A stretch of DNA of 64,000 nt from Ardenticatenaceae bacterium (GCA_020634565.1 JACKBN010000005.1:124001-188000); one strand, 5' to 3'. Positions 41,746-50,998 are shown, counted from the stretch's first letter. Notes: generated from the sequence alone by a model not told the origin. A program made the numbers and translations.

Positions 41746-42819
41746 ATGATGAATTTTATAGAAGAAGTAACGGCCGTTTTGGCCGAAAAAGTAGCAACTG
41801 ATCAATTTTCAGGCGTGGTGGGCATCTGGCAGGCGGGTGAACCGCAGCTAAGGTATGTTTCTGGGCTGGCGCATCGCGGCTGGGACATTGCCAACACGCT
41901 GGAAACCCGCTTTCGGCTGGCGTCGATCTCTAAAATGTTTACGGCCGTTGCCACCCTGCAACTCATCGACGAAAACCAGTTCCAGCTAGAGACGCCCATC
42001 CACGAGCTGCTCGATTTGAGCCAAACGACCATTCCCGCCAACGTCACCATCTTCCACTTGCTTACCATGAGTTCAGGGATTGCCGACTGGTTTGAGGAGT
42101 CTGAAAATTGGGAGGCGGATTGGGCGGCGCTGTGCCGGGAAAATCCGCTTTACCTGCTGCGCCAAAACGCGGATTATCTACCGCTGTTCAGCCAGAAACC
42201 ACCCAACTTTGGTGCGGGCGAACGGTACCAGTACAACAATGCGGGCTACATTTTATTGGGATTGGCCATCGAGGCGGTGACCGGTCAAAGTTACTTTGAG
42301 GCGGTGTGCCAGCGCGTTTTTGCCCCGGCGGGCATGACTGGTGCAGACTTTATTCCGCTCGATGCCGTGGCTGACAATCTGGCTGAAGGGTACGTGCCGC
42401 AAGAAAACGAGGCGGGCCAAACCACCTGGCAGAAGAACATTTACAGCACCACGCCTGCTGCAGCGGGGGATGGTGGCGCGGTGGCAACGGCCGTTGATCT
42501 GCACAACTTTAGCGTGGCACTGAGGAACGGCCGTCTTCTCTCCCCGGAACGTACACAGGCGATGCTCACCCCGCACATCCAGCAAAAAGAGACGCCGATG
42601 CGCGGCTATTTTTGGCATTATGGCTTTGGCAATGAATTTGTGTTTGACTCACAAAATCAACTGCTGCGCTGGGGGCACACCGGCGAAGAGGACGGCGTGA
42701 GCTGTCGCTTTTACCATTACCCAACGCAGCAATTGGATGTGGTGATTTTAGGCAATCAAAGCTGGTGTGCCGGTGCGCTTGGCTGGCAAATTCACGATCT
42801 CATCCAAACGCACCTCTAA
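41746..42819 (+). CDS. Beta-lactamase-family serine hydrolase (class C/esterase type)
   Basis: 357 residues, no signal peptide. The SxxK motif is in FRLASISKMFTAV (near residue 62), the YxN motif in RYQYNNAGYILLGLA and the third motif in RWGHTGEEDG (HTG). This triad belongs to class C beta-lactamases, DD-peptidases and esterases. The cytoplasmic location and divergent mannosidase suggest a carbohydrate- or peptide-ester role, but that is a guess. Either of the two adjacent ATGs may be used. It is followed by an inverted repeat that separates it from the convergent beta-helix gene. Confidence 0.85.
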   Translation: MMNFIEEVTAVLAEKVATDQFSGVVGIWQAGEPQLRYVSGLAHRGWDIANTLETRFRLASISKMFTAVATLQLIDENQFQLETPIHELLDLSQTTIPANVTIFHLLTMSSGIADWFEESENWEADWAALCRENPLYLLRQNADYLPLFSQKPPNFGAGERYQYNNAGYILLGLAIEAVTGQSYFEAVCQRVFAPAGMTGADFIPLDAVADNLAEGYVPQENEAGQTTWQKNIYSTTPAAAGDGGAVATAVDLHNFSVALRNGRLLSPERTQAMLTPHIQQKETPMRGYFWHYGFGNEFVFDSQNQLLRWGHTGEEDGVSCRFYHYPTQQLDVVILGNQSWCAGALGWQIHDLIQTHL

Positions 42820-42824
42820 AAAAA

Positions 42825-42866
42825 GCCACAGAGAAAAAAGAGAAGCTACTCAAAAATCTCTGTGGC
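42825..42866. terminator. Bidirectional terminator-like hairpin, GCCACAGAGA / TCTCTGTGGC
   Basis: Perfect 10-bp arms around a 22-nt A-rich loop, between convergent stops. A-rich sequence on the left serves as T-run for the minus strand. The arms belong to the CACAGAG word family seen again at 51.90-51.97 kb. Confidence 0.6.
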
Positions 42867-42876
42867 CAACTGCAAA

Positions 42877-45381
42877 TTATTGACTAACCACCACCGGCAA
42901 GAACACACGGCGCGGATCGTTGTCCAGGATCGTGCCGGTGCCTTCGCTGACGTCTAGCGTGGCGTTTACTGGGGAATCCAGCATCATGGAGAACGTTTTC
43001 GTTTCTTCAAACCAGATGTCATTGAGGATGGTGACCGGAATGGTGTGGCTGGTTTGCCCAGGTGTGAAGGTGAGCGTGCCAGAAACGGCCGTATAATCCA
43101 CCCCGTCCAGTGCACTGCCATCCACTGTGGCGTAATGCACCTGAACCGTCTTGCCGCTAGGCGCACCTAGCGTCACGGCAAAATCGGCCTGCAGCGTGCC
43201 ATCGTCTCCTTCGGTTACGCTCATATCACCGATGGACAAGGCGGGCAGTGGGTCATTGTCCACAATCGTACCCACACCCTCGCCATCTGCCAAAAAGGCC
43301 ATGACGGGATTGCTCAGCGTGACGATAAAGGTTTCGTCTGGTTCGTCTAACAAATCCCCCAAAACAGGCACCGAGACGGTTTTGGCTGTCTCGCCAGGAT
43401 CGAAGGAAAGCGTGCCGGCAACGGCCGTATAATCCACCTCTTCCAATGCCGTTTGGGCCATCGTTGCAAAATCGACGGTTACTGTCACCGGCGCAGCAAA
43501 ATCGAGCGTCACGGCAAACTCAGCCTGCACTGAACCGCTGTCGCCTTCGGTTACGGAAACGTCGCCCACCCGCACGGGAATGCCAAACTCAAACGCGCCA
43601 ATGTCACAAACGGCCGTACCGTTCATAGTGCCATCCAGCGGTCGCGGACGGCCATGCTGGTCAGTGGGCGGGCAGACTGCCGGATCACCCGCATCAATGG
43701 CCGGGCTGGCCACATTCAGCGGATGCAGATAGCTGGGGCCATTGTAAAGCGTCAGCGGCTCCAGCAGCGGGTCCTGGCTCAAAATATTGCCCGTCAAATC
43801 ACCGGTTAGCGAGCAGTCGGTGGCATCCTGGATGAGGTTGTAGCCCGCGCTGGTAACAGCAGTGCCGCCGCAGTTGGGGCCAGTGGTGGCACTGTTACCT
43901 GCCAGCAAGGTGTTGTGAAACGTGGCGGCTGCGCCGCTAGTGTAGAGACCGCCGCCATTGACGGCCGTATTTTCCGCAACAGTCACATTGTTGAGCGTGG
44001 CGCTGCCCGTTTGCAACCAGAAACCGCCGCCGTCGGCTTGGGCTGCGTTGCGGCTCACCGTGGCGTTGGTTAGTTCAGAACTTCCTACCAGCAGCAGACC
44101 GCCCCCATTTGTGGTGGCTGTGTTGCTGTAAACGGCCGTTTGCGCCAGGTCCAGCGTTGCTAATTCGGCCAGATACAAACCGCCGCCGTCGTCAGCGGCA
44201 TTCTCGCCTAACTGCAAGTTGGTAATGGTGAGCGTGGCTTCTTCTACAAAGATGCCGCCACCGTAACGGTCTGCCGTGTTGTGCACAATCTCGCCGCCGG
44301 AGATGGTGAGATCGCCAAAACGAATGTTGACGCCAGCGCCATCGGTAACGGCCGTATTGTGGCTAATCGTACCGCCCGTCATCACCATGCTGCCCTGGAA
44401 GCCATACACACCACCGCCGCCAAAATCTGTAGCGCTGGACGCGTTGTAGCTGATGACGCCTCCATTTTGGGTGAGCAATGCGCCAGGGAATGAGAGATAC
44501 ACGCCGCCGCCGTAATGCGCCTGGTTTTGCTGAATCAGGCCATCGTTCAGGACGATCTTGCCGTTGGCCGCCTCGATGCCGCCACCGCGCACGCCGCTGT
44601 TATCAGAAATTTGGCCGCCGTTGACGGTAACCGTACCCTGCGCCACATAGACACCACCGCCCCCCTTCTCCAGCGCGGTGCTGGTGTTGTGCTGCACCAA
44701 ACCATTGGTGAGGGTGTAGGTGGCCTGAACCAAATTGACAAAAACGCCGCCACCTGTACCGGAACTATTGTATTCAATGGTGCCGCCGTTTTGCGTGATC
44801 ATACCGTCCATGTTGTAGACGCCACCACCATTAAGCGTGGCATCGTTTTGGGCAATGGCACCGGTGCTCAAGGACAGCGTGCCACCATCCCCCAGATACA
44901 CGCCGCCACCGTTCATGGTGGCGCTGTTCTGGCGAATTTCGCTGTTGATGACGGCCAAACGGCCGCTATCCACGTAAATGCCGCCGCCATTGTCGCTGCT
45001 GCCATTGGTGACAATAAGATTTTGCAGCGTCAGGGTGAAATGGCCATCCAACAGCAAGACACGCCCACTGGCGTTGCCGTCTAAAATGGGGGCCGGGGAA
45101 TCGCCAACCAGTTCTAAATCTTTGGTTACAACCAGTTGGCCTAAGGTGAGCAGATAACTGCCCGAGGGAATAGAAATGGTGCTGCCGGGAACGGCCGTTC
45201 CCACAGCATCGCGCAAAGAACAATCCCCGTCGTCACAACTGCCATCGTTTTCGTCGAGGGTGCTGGTAACCGTAATGGTCGCCGCCCGTAACCGAATCGC
45301 TGATCCGGCAGGCAAAAACAAGCCAGCTATGAGCAGGAATGCTCCAACAAACAGCCGTGAAGTCTTCAGTTTTGGGTTCAT
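42877..45381 (-). CDS. Secreted right-handed beta-helix protein with two Calx-beta domains
   Basis: 834 residues. A signal peptide (LFVGAFLLIAGLFLPAGSA) is followed by about 550 residues of beta-helix turns rich in GGG, VY and N-x-A words (GGGVYLGDGG, GGGIYVDSG). A polymorphic-outer-membrane-type closing segment follows (SPAIDAGDPAVCPP, CDIGAFEFG). Two Calx-beta domains occupy about 600-700 and 715-815 (VTEGDSGS, DPGETAKTVSVPV, IVDNDPLP; VTEGDDGT, TPGQTSHTIPV, ILDNDPRR). The protein ends in VFLPVVVSQ, like the short FLP-V tails I associate with exported Chloroflexota proteins. It probably lies on the cell surface and binds calcium or glycans (inference). Confidence 0.87.
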   Translation of the reverse strand: MNPKLKTSRLFVGAFLLIAGLFLPAGSAIRLRAATITVTSTLDENDGSCDDGDCSLRDAVGTAVPGSTISIPSGSYLLTLGQLVVTKDLELVGDSPAPILDGNASGRVLLLDGHFTLTLQNLIVTNGSSDNGGGIYVDSGRLAVINSEIRQNSATMNGGGVYLGDGGTLSLSTGAIAQNDATLNGGGVYNMDGMITQNGGTIEYNSSGTGGGVFVNLVQATYTLTNGLVQHNTSTALEKGGGGVYVAQGTVTVNGGQISDNSGVRGGGIEAANGKIVLNDGLIQQNQAHYGGGVYLSFPGALLTQNGGVISYNASSATDFGGGGVYGFQGSMVMTGGTISHNTAVTDGAGVNIRFGDLTISGGEIVHNTADRYGGGIFVEEATLTITNLQLGENAADDGGGLYLAELATLDLAQTAVYSNTATTNGGGLLLVGSSELTNATVSRNAAQADGGGFWLQTGSATLNNVTVAENTAVNGGGLYTSGAAATFHNTLLAGNSATTGPNCGGTAVTSAGYNLIQDATDCSLTGDLTGNILSQDPLLEPLTLYNGPSYLHPLNVASPAIDAGDPAVCPPTDQHGRPRPLDGTMNGTAVCDIGAFEFGIPVRVGDVSVTEGDSGSVQAEFAVTLDFAAPVTVTVDFATMAQTALEEVDYTAVAGTLSFDPGETAKTVSVPVLGDLLDEPDETFIVTLSNPVMAFLADGEGVGTIVDNDPLPALSIGDMSVTEGDDGTLQADFAVTLGAPSGKTVQVHYATVDGSALDGVDYTAVSGTLTFTPGQTSHTIPVTILNDIWFEETKTFSMMLDSPVNATLDVSEGTGTILDNDPRRVFLPVVVSQ

Positions 45382-45488
45382 TTTTTGACTAGCTCCACTA
45401 GTCCCGTGGTAAAATTACGCTTCGATCACAACAGGACTATTTTCTCATACAATACTTACAAAAACCGTTTCTAAAGGGTAAAACCACT

Positions 45489-46652
45489 ATGAACCGCTCC
45501 CCGCTTCACCAGCAAGTAGACACCTTACCAGACCTGGTGCTGGCAATGATTGATGAATTGGTTACGGCCGTTCGTCACACAATCACCCCCAGCCTCAGCC
45601 AGAAAATTGAGCGCGTTTTCACCACCGGCTGCGGCGACAGCTACTTTGCTCCGCTGAATGCAGAACTCGCCTTTGAGCAGCTAGCCGGTTTGCCCTGCGA
45701 ACCGATGACGGCGATGCAGTTTGCGCGCTATGCGGTCGGTTTTTTGCCAGAGACGGGGCGCGGCAGCAATTTGGTGCTGGCCGTCTCCGTCAGTGGCGCG
45801 GTGAGCCGCACGGTGGAGGCGATGGCACTGGCGCGGCAGGCTGGGGCAACGGCCGTTGCGCTCACCGGCAATCCAGAAGGGCCACTCGGCCAGGCAGCAG
45901 AATTTGTGTTGGAAACGGCCGTTCCGCCCCTCCCCGCCGAACTGCAAGGGCTGATTGTGCCCGGCACGCGCAGCTACGTCGCTTCGCAGTTGGCGCTGTA
46001 TTTGTGCGCCATTCAGCTGGGCGAACATCGCGGCCATCTCCCCAAAGCCACCGCCAACAAGCTGCGCCGCGAACTGGCGCACATGGCAGAACTGATGGCC
46101 CACACCATCGCCCTCAGCGACAAAACAACCCGGCAAGCAACCGAGGCGTGGCATGACGCGGACCAGTTTGTTTTTTGCGGCGCGGGGCCAAATTTGGGAA
46201 CGGCACAGTTTAGCGCAGCCAAAATTTTAGAAGCCAGTGGGGATACGGCCGTTGCCCAAGACACGGAAGAATGGGCGCATCTGCAATATTTTGGGCGGCA
46301 GGTGGCCACACCCACCGTGTTCATCGGTGCGGGCGGTTGGGACGAGGGGCGCGCGCTGGAACTGGTGACGGCGGCCAAAGCCATCGGGCGGCGCGTGGCG
46401 GCGATTGCGCCCCGGGGCAGCGCCTTGGCTGCACATCCAGAGCTGGATTTTGTGTGGGAAACGGCCGTGCCAACTCGGGAATGCTTCTCTCCGCTGCTCA
46501 CCTGTCTGCCCGGCACCCTGTTTGCCGCCTACCGCGCCCAACTGCTGGACGAACCGTACTTTCGCGGCTTTGGCGGCGGGCGCAGCGTGGAAGGGGGCGG
46601 CGGCATCTCCCGCATCCGCAGCAGCGAGGAGATTGATGAGGTCAGGCGATAA
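45489..46652 (+). CDS. SIS-domain sugar isomerase-like protein (GlmS/AgaS type)
   Basis: 387 residues with two SIS domains: FTTGCGDSYFAPLNAELAFE and VSVSGAVSRTVEAMALAR in the first, FCGAGPNLGTAQFSAAKILE and EWAHLQYFGR in the second. This is the isomerase half of GlmS-like proteins without the glutaminase domain. Such proteins act on phosphorylated amino sugars or fructosamine-type adducts. It is followed after 76 nt by a PfkB kinase, supporting a sugar-phosphate pathway. The ATG at 45489 follows AAAGGGTAAAACCACT. Confidence 0.83.
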   Translation: MNRSPLHQQVDTLPDLVLAMIDELVTAVRHTITPSLSQKIERVFTTGCGDSYFAPLNAELAFEQLAGLPCEPMTAMQFARYAVGFLPETGRGSNLVLAVSVSGAVSRTVEAMALARQAGATAVALTGNPEGPLGQAAEFVLETAVPPLPAELQGLIVPGTRSYVASQLALYLCAIQLGEHRGHLPKATANKLRRELAHMAELMAHTIALSDKTTRQATEAWHDADQFVFCGAGPNLGTAQFSAAKILEASGDTAVAQDTEEWAHLQYFGRQVATPTVFIGAGGWDEGRALELVTAAKAIGRRVAAIAPRGSALAAHPELDFVWETAVPTRECFSPLLTCLPGTLFAAYRAQLLDEPYFRGFGGGRSVEGGGGISRIRSSEEIDEVRR

Positions 46653-46657
46653 TTACC

Positions 46658-46697
46658 CAATTACCAATTTCTAATTACGATTTGTAATTGGTAATTG
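46658..46697. repeat. CAATTACCAATT / AATTGGTAATTG inverted repeat with tandem GTAATT words
   Basis: Perfect 12-bp arms around a 16-nt loop. To the right, GTAATT-type words continue to about 46720. It fills the gap between the SIS and PfkB genes. Confidence 0.7.
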
Positions 46698-46728
46698 AGT
46701 AATTAGTAATTGCGTAATTGAGGTAACG

Positions 46729-47724
46729 ATGTTTGTCACCGCAGGCGGCATGCGTATGGATTATTTGATCACCCACGCGGGCGAGGCGCGGGTGGAGATG
46801 GTGGGCGGCAACGCACTGTATGCCGCAGTTGGGGCGGCGCTGTGGAGCGAACCGGTTCATTTGTGGGCACGAATTGGCAGCAATTATCCGCAAGCCTGGC
46901 TAGAGCCGCTCACCCAACAGCAAATCGGCATCGAGGGGCTGGTGCGGCTGGAGACGCCGCAGGATCACCGCACCTTTTTTGCGTACTTGCCAAACGGCCG
47001 TCGCGATGACACCAATCCCGCCGCCCACTTTGCCCGCATCAGCCACCCCTTGCCCGCTGCCCTAAGCGACTACAAACATTCCACTCCTGGCCAGGACGAT
47101 CCGCACAATTATGAACCATTGGCGCTGCGCCCGGCAGATTGGCCGGAGCGCTGGGACGGCGTAACGGCCGTTCACCTGTCTCCCGCGGCGCTGGCAACGC
47201 ATCTGAGCGTGCCATCTTGTTTGCGGCAGCGGGGCATTCGGCAAATTACGCTCGATCCGGGGGAGCGGTACATGGTGCCTGAACGAGCCGCATACATTCA
47301 GCAAATTTTGCCGCAGGTAGACGTCTTTTTGCCCAGCGTGATGGAAATTCGTTCGCTTTTTGGGGATGGCGTGGATTTAGGCGAAGCGGCGCTGACGCTG
47401 ACGGCGTGGGGCGCGCGCTGGGTGGTGGTGAAAAATGGGGCGAAGGGGGTGCTGCTGGTAAACGGCCGTTCCCAAACCATCACACCTTTCCCCGCCTTCC
47501 ACACAAGCAACGACCCGCGCCTGGTGGATGTGACGGGCGCAGGCGACAGCTTCTGCGGCGGCTTCATGGTCGGTTTGGCGAAAACCGGCGATCCAGTTCA
47601 AGCCGTGCCGTATGGCTTGGTGTCTGCTTCTTTGGTTATTGAGGGATACGGAGCGTTGTACGCACTCAGCCGCAAAGATGAAGCGTCGGCACGCTTGGCT
47701 GAATATCAAAACAAAAAGAACTAA
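46729..47724 (+). CDS. PfkB-family carbohydrate kinase
   Basis: 331 residues. The N-terminal GGNALYAAVGAALW has the sugar-binding glycines, and the C-terminal DVTGAGDSFCGGFM is the ribokinase signature with catalytic Asp. Between them, LDPGERYMVP and FLPSVMEI fit the family. It probably phosphorylates a sugar handled with the upstream SIS protein. Start chosen at the ATG after GAGGTAACG. The following beta-propeller gene starts 4 nt after its stop. Confidence 0.88.
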   Translation: MFVTAGGMRMDYLITHAGEARVEMVGGNALYAAVGAALWSEPVHLWARIGSNYPQAWLEPLTQQQIGIEGLVRLETPQDHRTFFAYLPNGRRDDTNPAAHFARISHPLPAALSDYKHSTPGQDDPHNYEPLALRPADWPERWDGVTAVHLSPAALATHLSVPSCLRQRGIRQITLDPGERYMVPERAAYIQQILPQVDVFLPSVMEIRSLFGDGVDLGEAALTLTAWGARWVVVKNGAKGVLLVNGRSQTITPFPAFHTSNDPRLVDVTGAGDSFCGGFMVGLAKTGDPVQAVPYGLVSASLVIEGYGALYALSRKDEASARLAEYQNKKN

Positions 47725-47728
47725 CGAC

Positions 47729-48817
47729 ATGAATCAACTCAGAGCAAAACTGAAACCGTACAGTTTGATACTTTTTTTCCTAGTCGCGCTGTTTGTTGTG
47801 CTGTCTGTCATTGCTCTTTATCTTTTCATTGATTATCTAAGCACTCCAATCGAACAACATAACCGTTTTGAAAATCAACCTGCACACACAATCCTTGATC
47901 ATTCGTCTCAATTCGAAACGCTCTGGGAAAGCTCAGAAAATTTATTACATAGCCTTGTCATTGCCGACAACCACATCTTTGCGGTCAAAAATGAATATTA
48001 TGACACACCCCCAGGCAGAGGCATGATTTTCACCAAGCTCGATATTGACACAGGAGAGCGAATTTGGGAGGAAAAAGCAGACTACTTTGGCCGTGTGCTC
48101 CACAACAGTTCCCATATTTTTGTGGAGAGAAACAACGGCGAAGTTGTTGCCTATAATTTGCAAGATGTAAACACGGCGTGGGTACATGATTTTTCGCCAC
48201 GACAGAACGTACGTAGCATTTCACTCTCGGAAAACCACTTAATTGTCCATGTTTCTCAAGACAAAACAGTTATTTTTGAGGCTGATTCTGGAAGTCCCTT
48301 TCTCGATGAGAGCTTGTCTACCTACAGCAAATTACTGTATTTTGATGAAGACATTAGTTACTTCTACATCAGCAATTTTAGCCTTGTGGCTTATGACCAT
48401 AAAACGGAGGTTGAACGTTGGCGGCACAGCCCTAACGGCTTTGAAGGAGATCCCTTTTTCGACGGGGATCGTATTTATGTCAGAACTTTTCAAGGGCAAA
48501 TTCAGGCGCTTAACACAAATTCTGGGGATATTTTGTGGGAAACAAAACGGCCGACTTCTCTCATTGATGCAGAGCGTGTCGTTAGCAACTTTGCCGTTAC
48601 TGAGAAATACCTATTTTATTTAACACAAGATGCTCAACTCAAGGTGCTAGATAAGTTCACGGGCGAACGCATTGGTTGGATCAATTTTTCCAACAGTTTC
48701 TTTTTACTGGGTGATGACATTGCCAATTATTATTTCGAGGTTGCGGCCGACACAAATTATGTGACAGTTTTTTTAGCGGATAGCTGGCAACTGTTTGTGT
48801 TCAGGTTTGCAGAATGA
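47729..48817 (+). CDS. Membrane-anchored PQQ-like beta-propeller protein
   Basis: 362 residues. An N-terminal anchor (about 10-40, YSLILFFLVALFVVLSVIALYLF) precedes an outer beta-propeller with repeated W-E-type blades (TGERIWEEKADYFG, KTEVERWRHSPNG, SGDILWETKRPTS). This matches PQQ-binding-like or BamB-like repeats, but no PQQ-enzyme catalytic motif was seen. It is AT-rich and lacks ACGGCCGT, unlike the SIS and PfkB genes 5' of it. I chose the ATG at 47729; the longer frame overlaps pfkB. It resembles the protein at 56.2-57.4 kb in type. Confidence 0.7.
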   Translation: MNQLRAKLKPYSLILFFLVALFVVLSVIALYLFIDYLSTPIEQHNRFENQPAHTILDHSSQFETLWESSENLLHSLVIADNHIFAVKNEYYDTPPGRGMIFTKLDIDTGERIWEEKADYFGRVLHNSSHIFVERNNGEVVAYNLQDVNTAWVHDFSPRQNVRSISLSENHLIVHVSQDKTVIFEADSGSPFLDESLSTYSKLLYFDEDISYFYISNFSLVAYDHKTEVERWRHSPNGFEGDPFFDGDRIYVRTFQGQIQALNTNSGDILWETKRPTSLIDAERVVSNFAVTEKYLFYLTQDAQLKVLDKFTGERIGWINFSNSFFLLGDDIANYYFEVAADTNYVTVFLADSWQLFVFRFAE

Positions 48818-48857
48818 CGGCTAACAGACGCAACTTAACACCGATTTGACAATCATC

Positions 48858-49580
48858 TTATCTAGCAGTTGGCTGCGTGGTTAAAAAATCGTAGACGTCT
48901 TCGAGGGAACGGCCGTATGGCACCGACAAATCTGTGGGCAGCGATTCACCGTCTAACGATAGCCAGTAGGTTTGCAGCCCAATGCTATGCGCAGGCAAAA
49001 TGTCGTTTTCCCAATCATTACCGATCATCAGCGCATTTTCGGGGGCACACTCAATTTTGTCTAAAATCTCAGAGTAGTAAGCAGGCTGCGGCTTGGCAGC
49101 GTGCATGTTCTCATAGGTGGTCACCAGGGCAAAGTCGTACTCTGTTACCGGGAGGCCCGCCCAATCCAGCCGCGCATCAATGGCAATGCGGGGAAAAAGC
49201 GGGTTCGTAGCCACAACGACAGCCAGGTTTTGTTCCAGGCAATATTGCACGAGTTTGGTAGCAAACGGCCGTTTCTCGGTCCGGTCACGCAGCTGAGAAA
49301 ATTGATTGCGATAGAACTGCTCAAAAAACGGTTCCAACTCAGCCGCCTTCAATCCTGTACGCTGCTCAAACGTTTGCCAAAACACATCACGGTTGCTCAC
49401 CGTCGGATCCACATTGCGAATCATCGCCTCGGTGCTGGCCAATAGCTCCTGCAAAAACTGGTCGCGCGGCAAATATTTTTCGGCAAATTTGCCCAGCAAG
49501 CCAAAATAACCGGGCAAAAAACGATCCATATCGTTGCCCAGCAGGGTATCGTCTAAATCAAAAAGTACGGCTTTTAACAT
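48858..49580 (-). CDS. HAD-superfamily hydrolase
   Basis: 240 residues. Motif I is KAVLFDLDDTLLGND with both Asp residues, motif II is VVATNPL, motif III is the Lys in AAKPQPAYYSEIL and motif IV is MIGNDWENDI. The helical cap (about 20-100) is C1 type, so this is probably a small-molecule phosphatase. It is a different HAD subfamily from the one at 51.0 kb. Substrate unknown. Confidence 0.85.
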   Translation of the reverse strand: MLKAVLFDLDDTLLGNDMDRFLPGYFGLLGKFAEKYLPRDQFLQELLASTEAMIRNVDPTVSNRDVFWQTFEQRTGLKAAELEPFFEQFYRNQFSQLRDRTEKRPFATKLVQYCLEQNLAVVVATNPLFPRIAIDARLDWAGLPVTEYDFALVTTYENMHAAKPQPAYYSEILDKIECAPENALMIGNDWENDILPAHSIGLQTYWLSLDGESLPTDLSVPYGRSLEDVYDFLTTQPTAR

Positions 49581-49630
49581 AACTTCTCTGGAGGGGATGG
49601 CGAGCTGCGGTTTATTGCCAGCTCAATCTT

Positions 49631-49972
49631 TTATAGATTATCAAATAAGTCGGGCAACCCTGGTTTTTCTTTGGCACATTCCGGGCAGCCAACCTGCGGT
49701 TTAGCCACATCAATGAGATGCTTGCTGCAAAAGGCTTTCACGCTCACGCGCCGGTTTAAGCCGAGAAATCCCTTCTCAATGGATGCTTCCAGCACCAGGT
49801 TCGGATTGCTGTTGGCCAGCAAAATATCCGGCACAGGACAGTTCCCGCAATCACTGGGTCGCCAAGATTCGGATCGAGGATTGCCCATGATAAGGCGGCA
49901 CTCTTGTTCTGAACGGCCGCGATGAAAGTTTTGGTAGTAAAATCGGCACTCTTTGCCGGCTGGTGTCTTCAT
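49631..49972 (-). CDS. Cysteine-rich conserved hypothetical protein
   Basis: 113 residues from the ATG at 49972; a TTG at 50008 would add 12 residues. Cys residues occur in GKECRFYYQNF, QECRLI, DCGNCPVPDIL, AFCSKH and VGCPECAKEKPG, enough for two metal sites. The order suggests a zinc- or Fe-S-binding protein seen, as far as I recall, in related Chloroflexota, but I cannot name a family. It is 50 nt upstream of the HAD gene on the same strand. Confidence 0.65.
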   Translation of the reverse strand: MKTPAGKECRFYYQNFHRGRSEQECRLIMGNPRSESWRPSDCGNCPVPDILLANSNPNLVLEASIEKGFLGLNRRVSVKAFCSKHLIDVAKPQVGCPECAKEKPGLPDLFDNL

Positions 49973-50199
49973 AAAGGTTTCCAATTCGTAAGCGTAAGTC
50001 AGCTTCAATTATCGTTGTTTCGCCATTTTGTTCAACCATTGTCAGGCAATAATCATAGGCAACTCAGGATTATGACATTCTTCCATAAGTTTTACTTACC
50101 GATGTCAATACTATATTCTTATACTAGCGGGTAATCTTCCCTCAGATTTGAAGCCAATTCCATTTTGGTTTCCTTGACAAACTTTTCGGAGGATTCCGC

Positions 50200-50676
50200 A
50201 TGAAACGTGCTTTTTTGCTCATCGTCTCCTTACTGCTCATCATCCTTGCTGCCTGTAATCAGGCAGCAGACGCCGGTCCATTGGCGGTTGTTGATGAGCC
50301 AGGCGTGGTGACGGTGTTTAAGACACCCACCTGAGGCTGCTGTGGCGATTGGAGCGCCCACCTGGAAGAACATGGATTCACCGTGGTGGAAAAAGGGATC
50401 AATGACCTGATCGCGGTAAAAGACAATTACCAGATTCCCCAACAGCTCTACTCCTGCCATACGGCCGTCGTGGATGGCTATGTCATTGAAGGACATGTTC
50501 CCGCAGCAGAAATTAGTCGTTTGTTAGCCGAAAAACCGGATGTGGCTGGCTTGGCCGTACCGGGCATGCCTATCGGTTCGCCGGGCATGGAAACCCCGGG
50601 CATGGCAGACGAAGCTTATTCCGTTTTTACATTTAATGAATCTGGGGAAACGGCCGTTTACGCCACGTACCCTTAA
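50200..50676 (+). CDS. DUF411 (CopG-type) metal-binding lipoprotein with in-frame UGA, candidate selenoprotein
   Basis: Reading from the ATG at 50200 gives a 158-codon protein in one frame with a single internal TGA at 50332-50334 (codon 45). A lipoprotein signal ends LLLIILAAC, with Cys19 as the lipobox residue. The DUF411 domain starts VVTVFKTPT, then has UGA where relatives have the first Cys of CGCCGDW: TGA-Gly-Cys-Cys-Gly-Asp-Trp. The rest is intact (HLEEHGFTVV, CHTAVVDGYVIEGHVP, GLAVPGMPIGSPGME). GGAGG lies 7 nt before the ATG and a strong terminator follows. It is either a selenocysteine gene, a nonsense mutant, or a substitution error. The usual call would start at a later ATG (50383) and miss the motif. 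Confidence 0.7.
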
Positions 50677-50707
50677 TTCTACCCCTCAACAACTCCATCC
50701 TGGCAAA

Positions 50708-50738
50708 AGGCGGTTCGGCAACGAGCCGCCTTTTTCTT
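50708..50738 (+). terminator. Rho-independent terminator after the DUF411 gene
   Basis: A 10-bp stem (AGGCGGTTCG / CGAGCCGCCT, one G-U pair) capped by a GCAA tetraloop and followed by TTTTTCTTT. Confidence 0.9.
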
Positions 50739-50752
50739 TGCAACATAGCAAT

Positions 50753-50782
50753 ATCCGCGTTTTCCGCGTTCATCCGCGTCCC
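50753..50782. repeat. CGCGGAT-type words (single arm)
   Basis: ATCCGCGTTTTCCGCG and TTCATCCGCGTCCC words, matching one arm of the dyads at 38.3 and 41.6 kb. In the 320-bp gap 50677-50998 the other items are the terminator to the left, one ACGGCCGT and the inverted repeat to the right; I see no further gene. Confidence 0.5.
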
Positions 50783-50922
50783 ATTCAGTAAAAATGAAAA
50801 ACCCTGTGGCAAAACGGCCGTATCTGGTCATCAACACCCAAAACGTGGACAATCATGTGCCAATGCTGCTGAACATTTGCATTCAACAAGCGGCAGCAGC
50901 AAAGAATTATTGTCAACCAGCA

Positions 50923-50982
50923 AGATTGGACCATTTTCTTTTACCGAAACTTTCGTCATGGAGGTGCAAAATGGTCCAATCT
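50923..50982. repeat. Inverted repeat AGATTGGACCATTTT / AAAATGGTCCAATCT
   Basis: Perfect 15-bp arms (50923-50937 and 50968-50982) around a 30-nt loop, ending 16 nt before the HAD ATG. A related repeat lies downstream of the gene. Confidence 0.85.
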
Positions 50983-50998
50983 CAGACGAGCATAATCC

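Noticed and set aside
46651..46722. CRISPR-like array from GTAATT repeats
   Set aside because: Words are only 6-12 bp, no regular spacers, no cas genes in the window.
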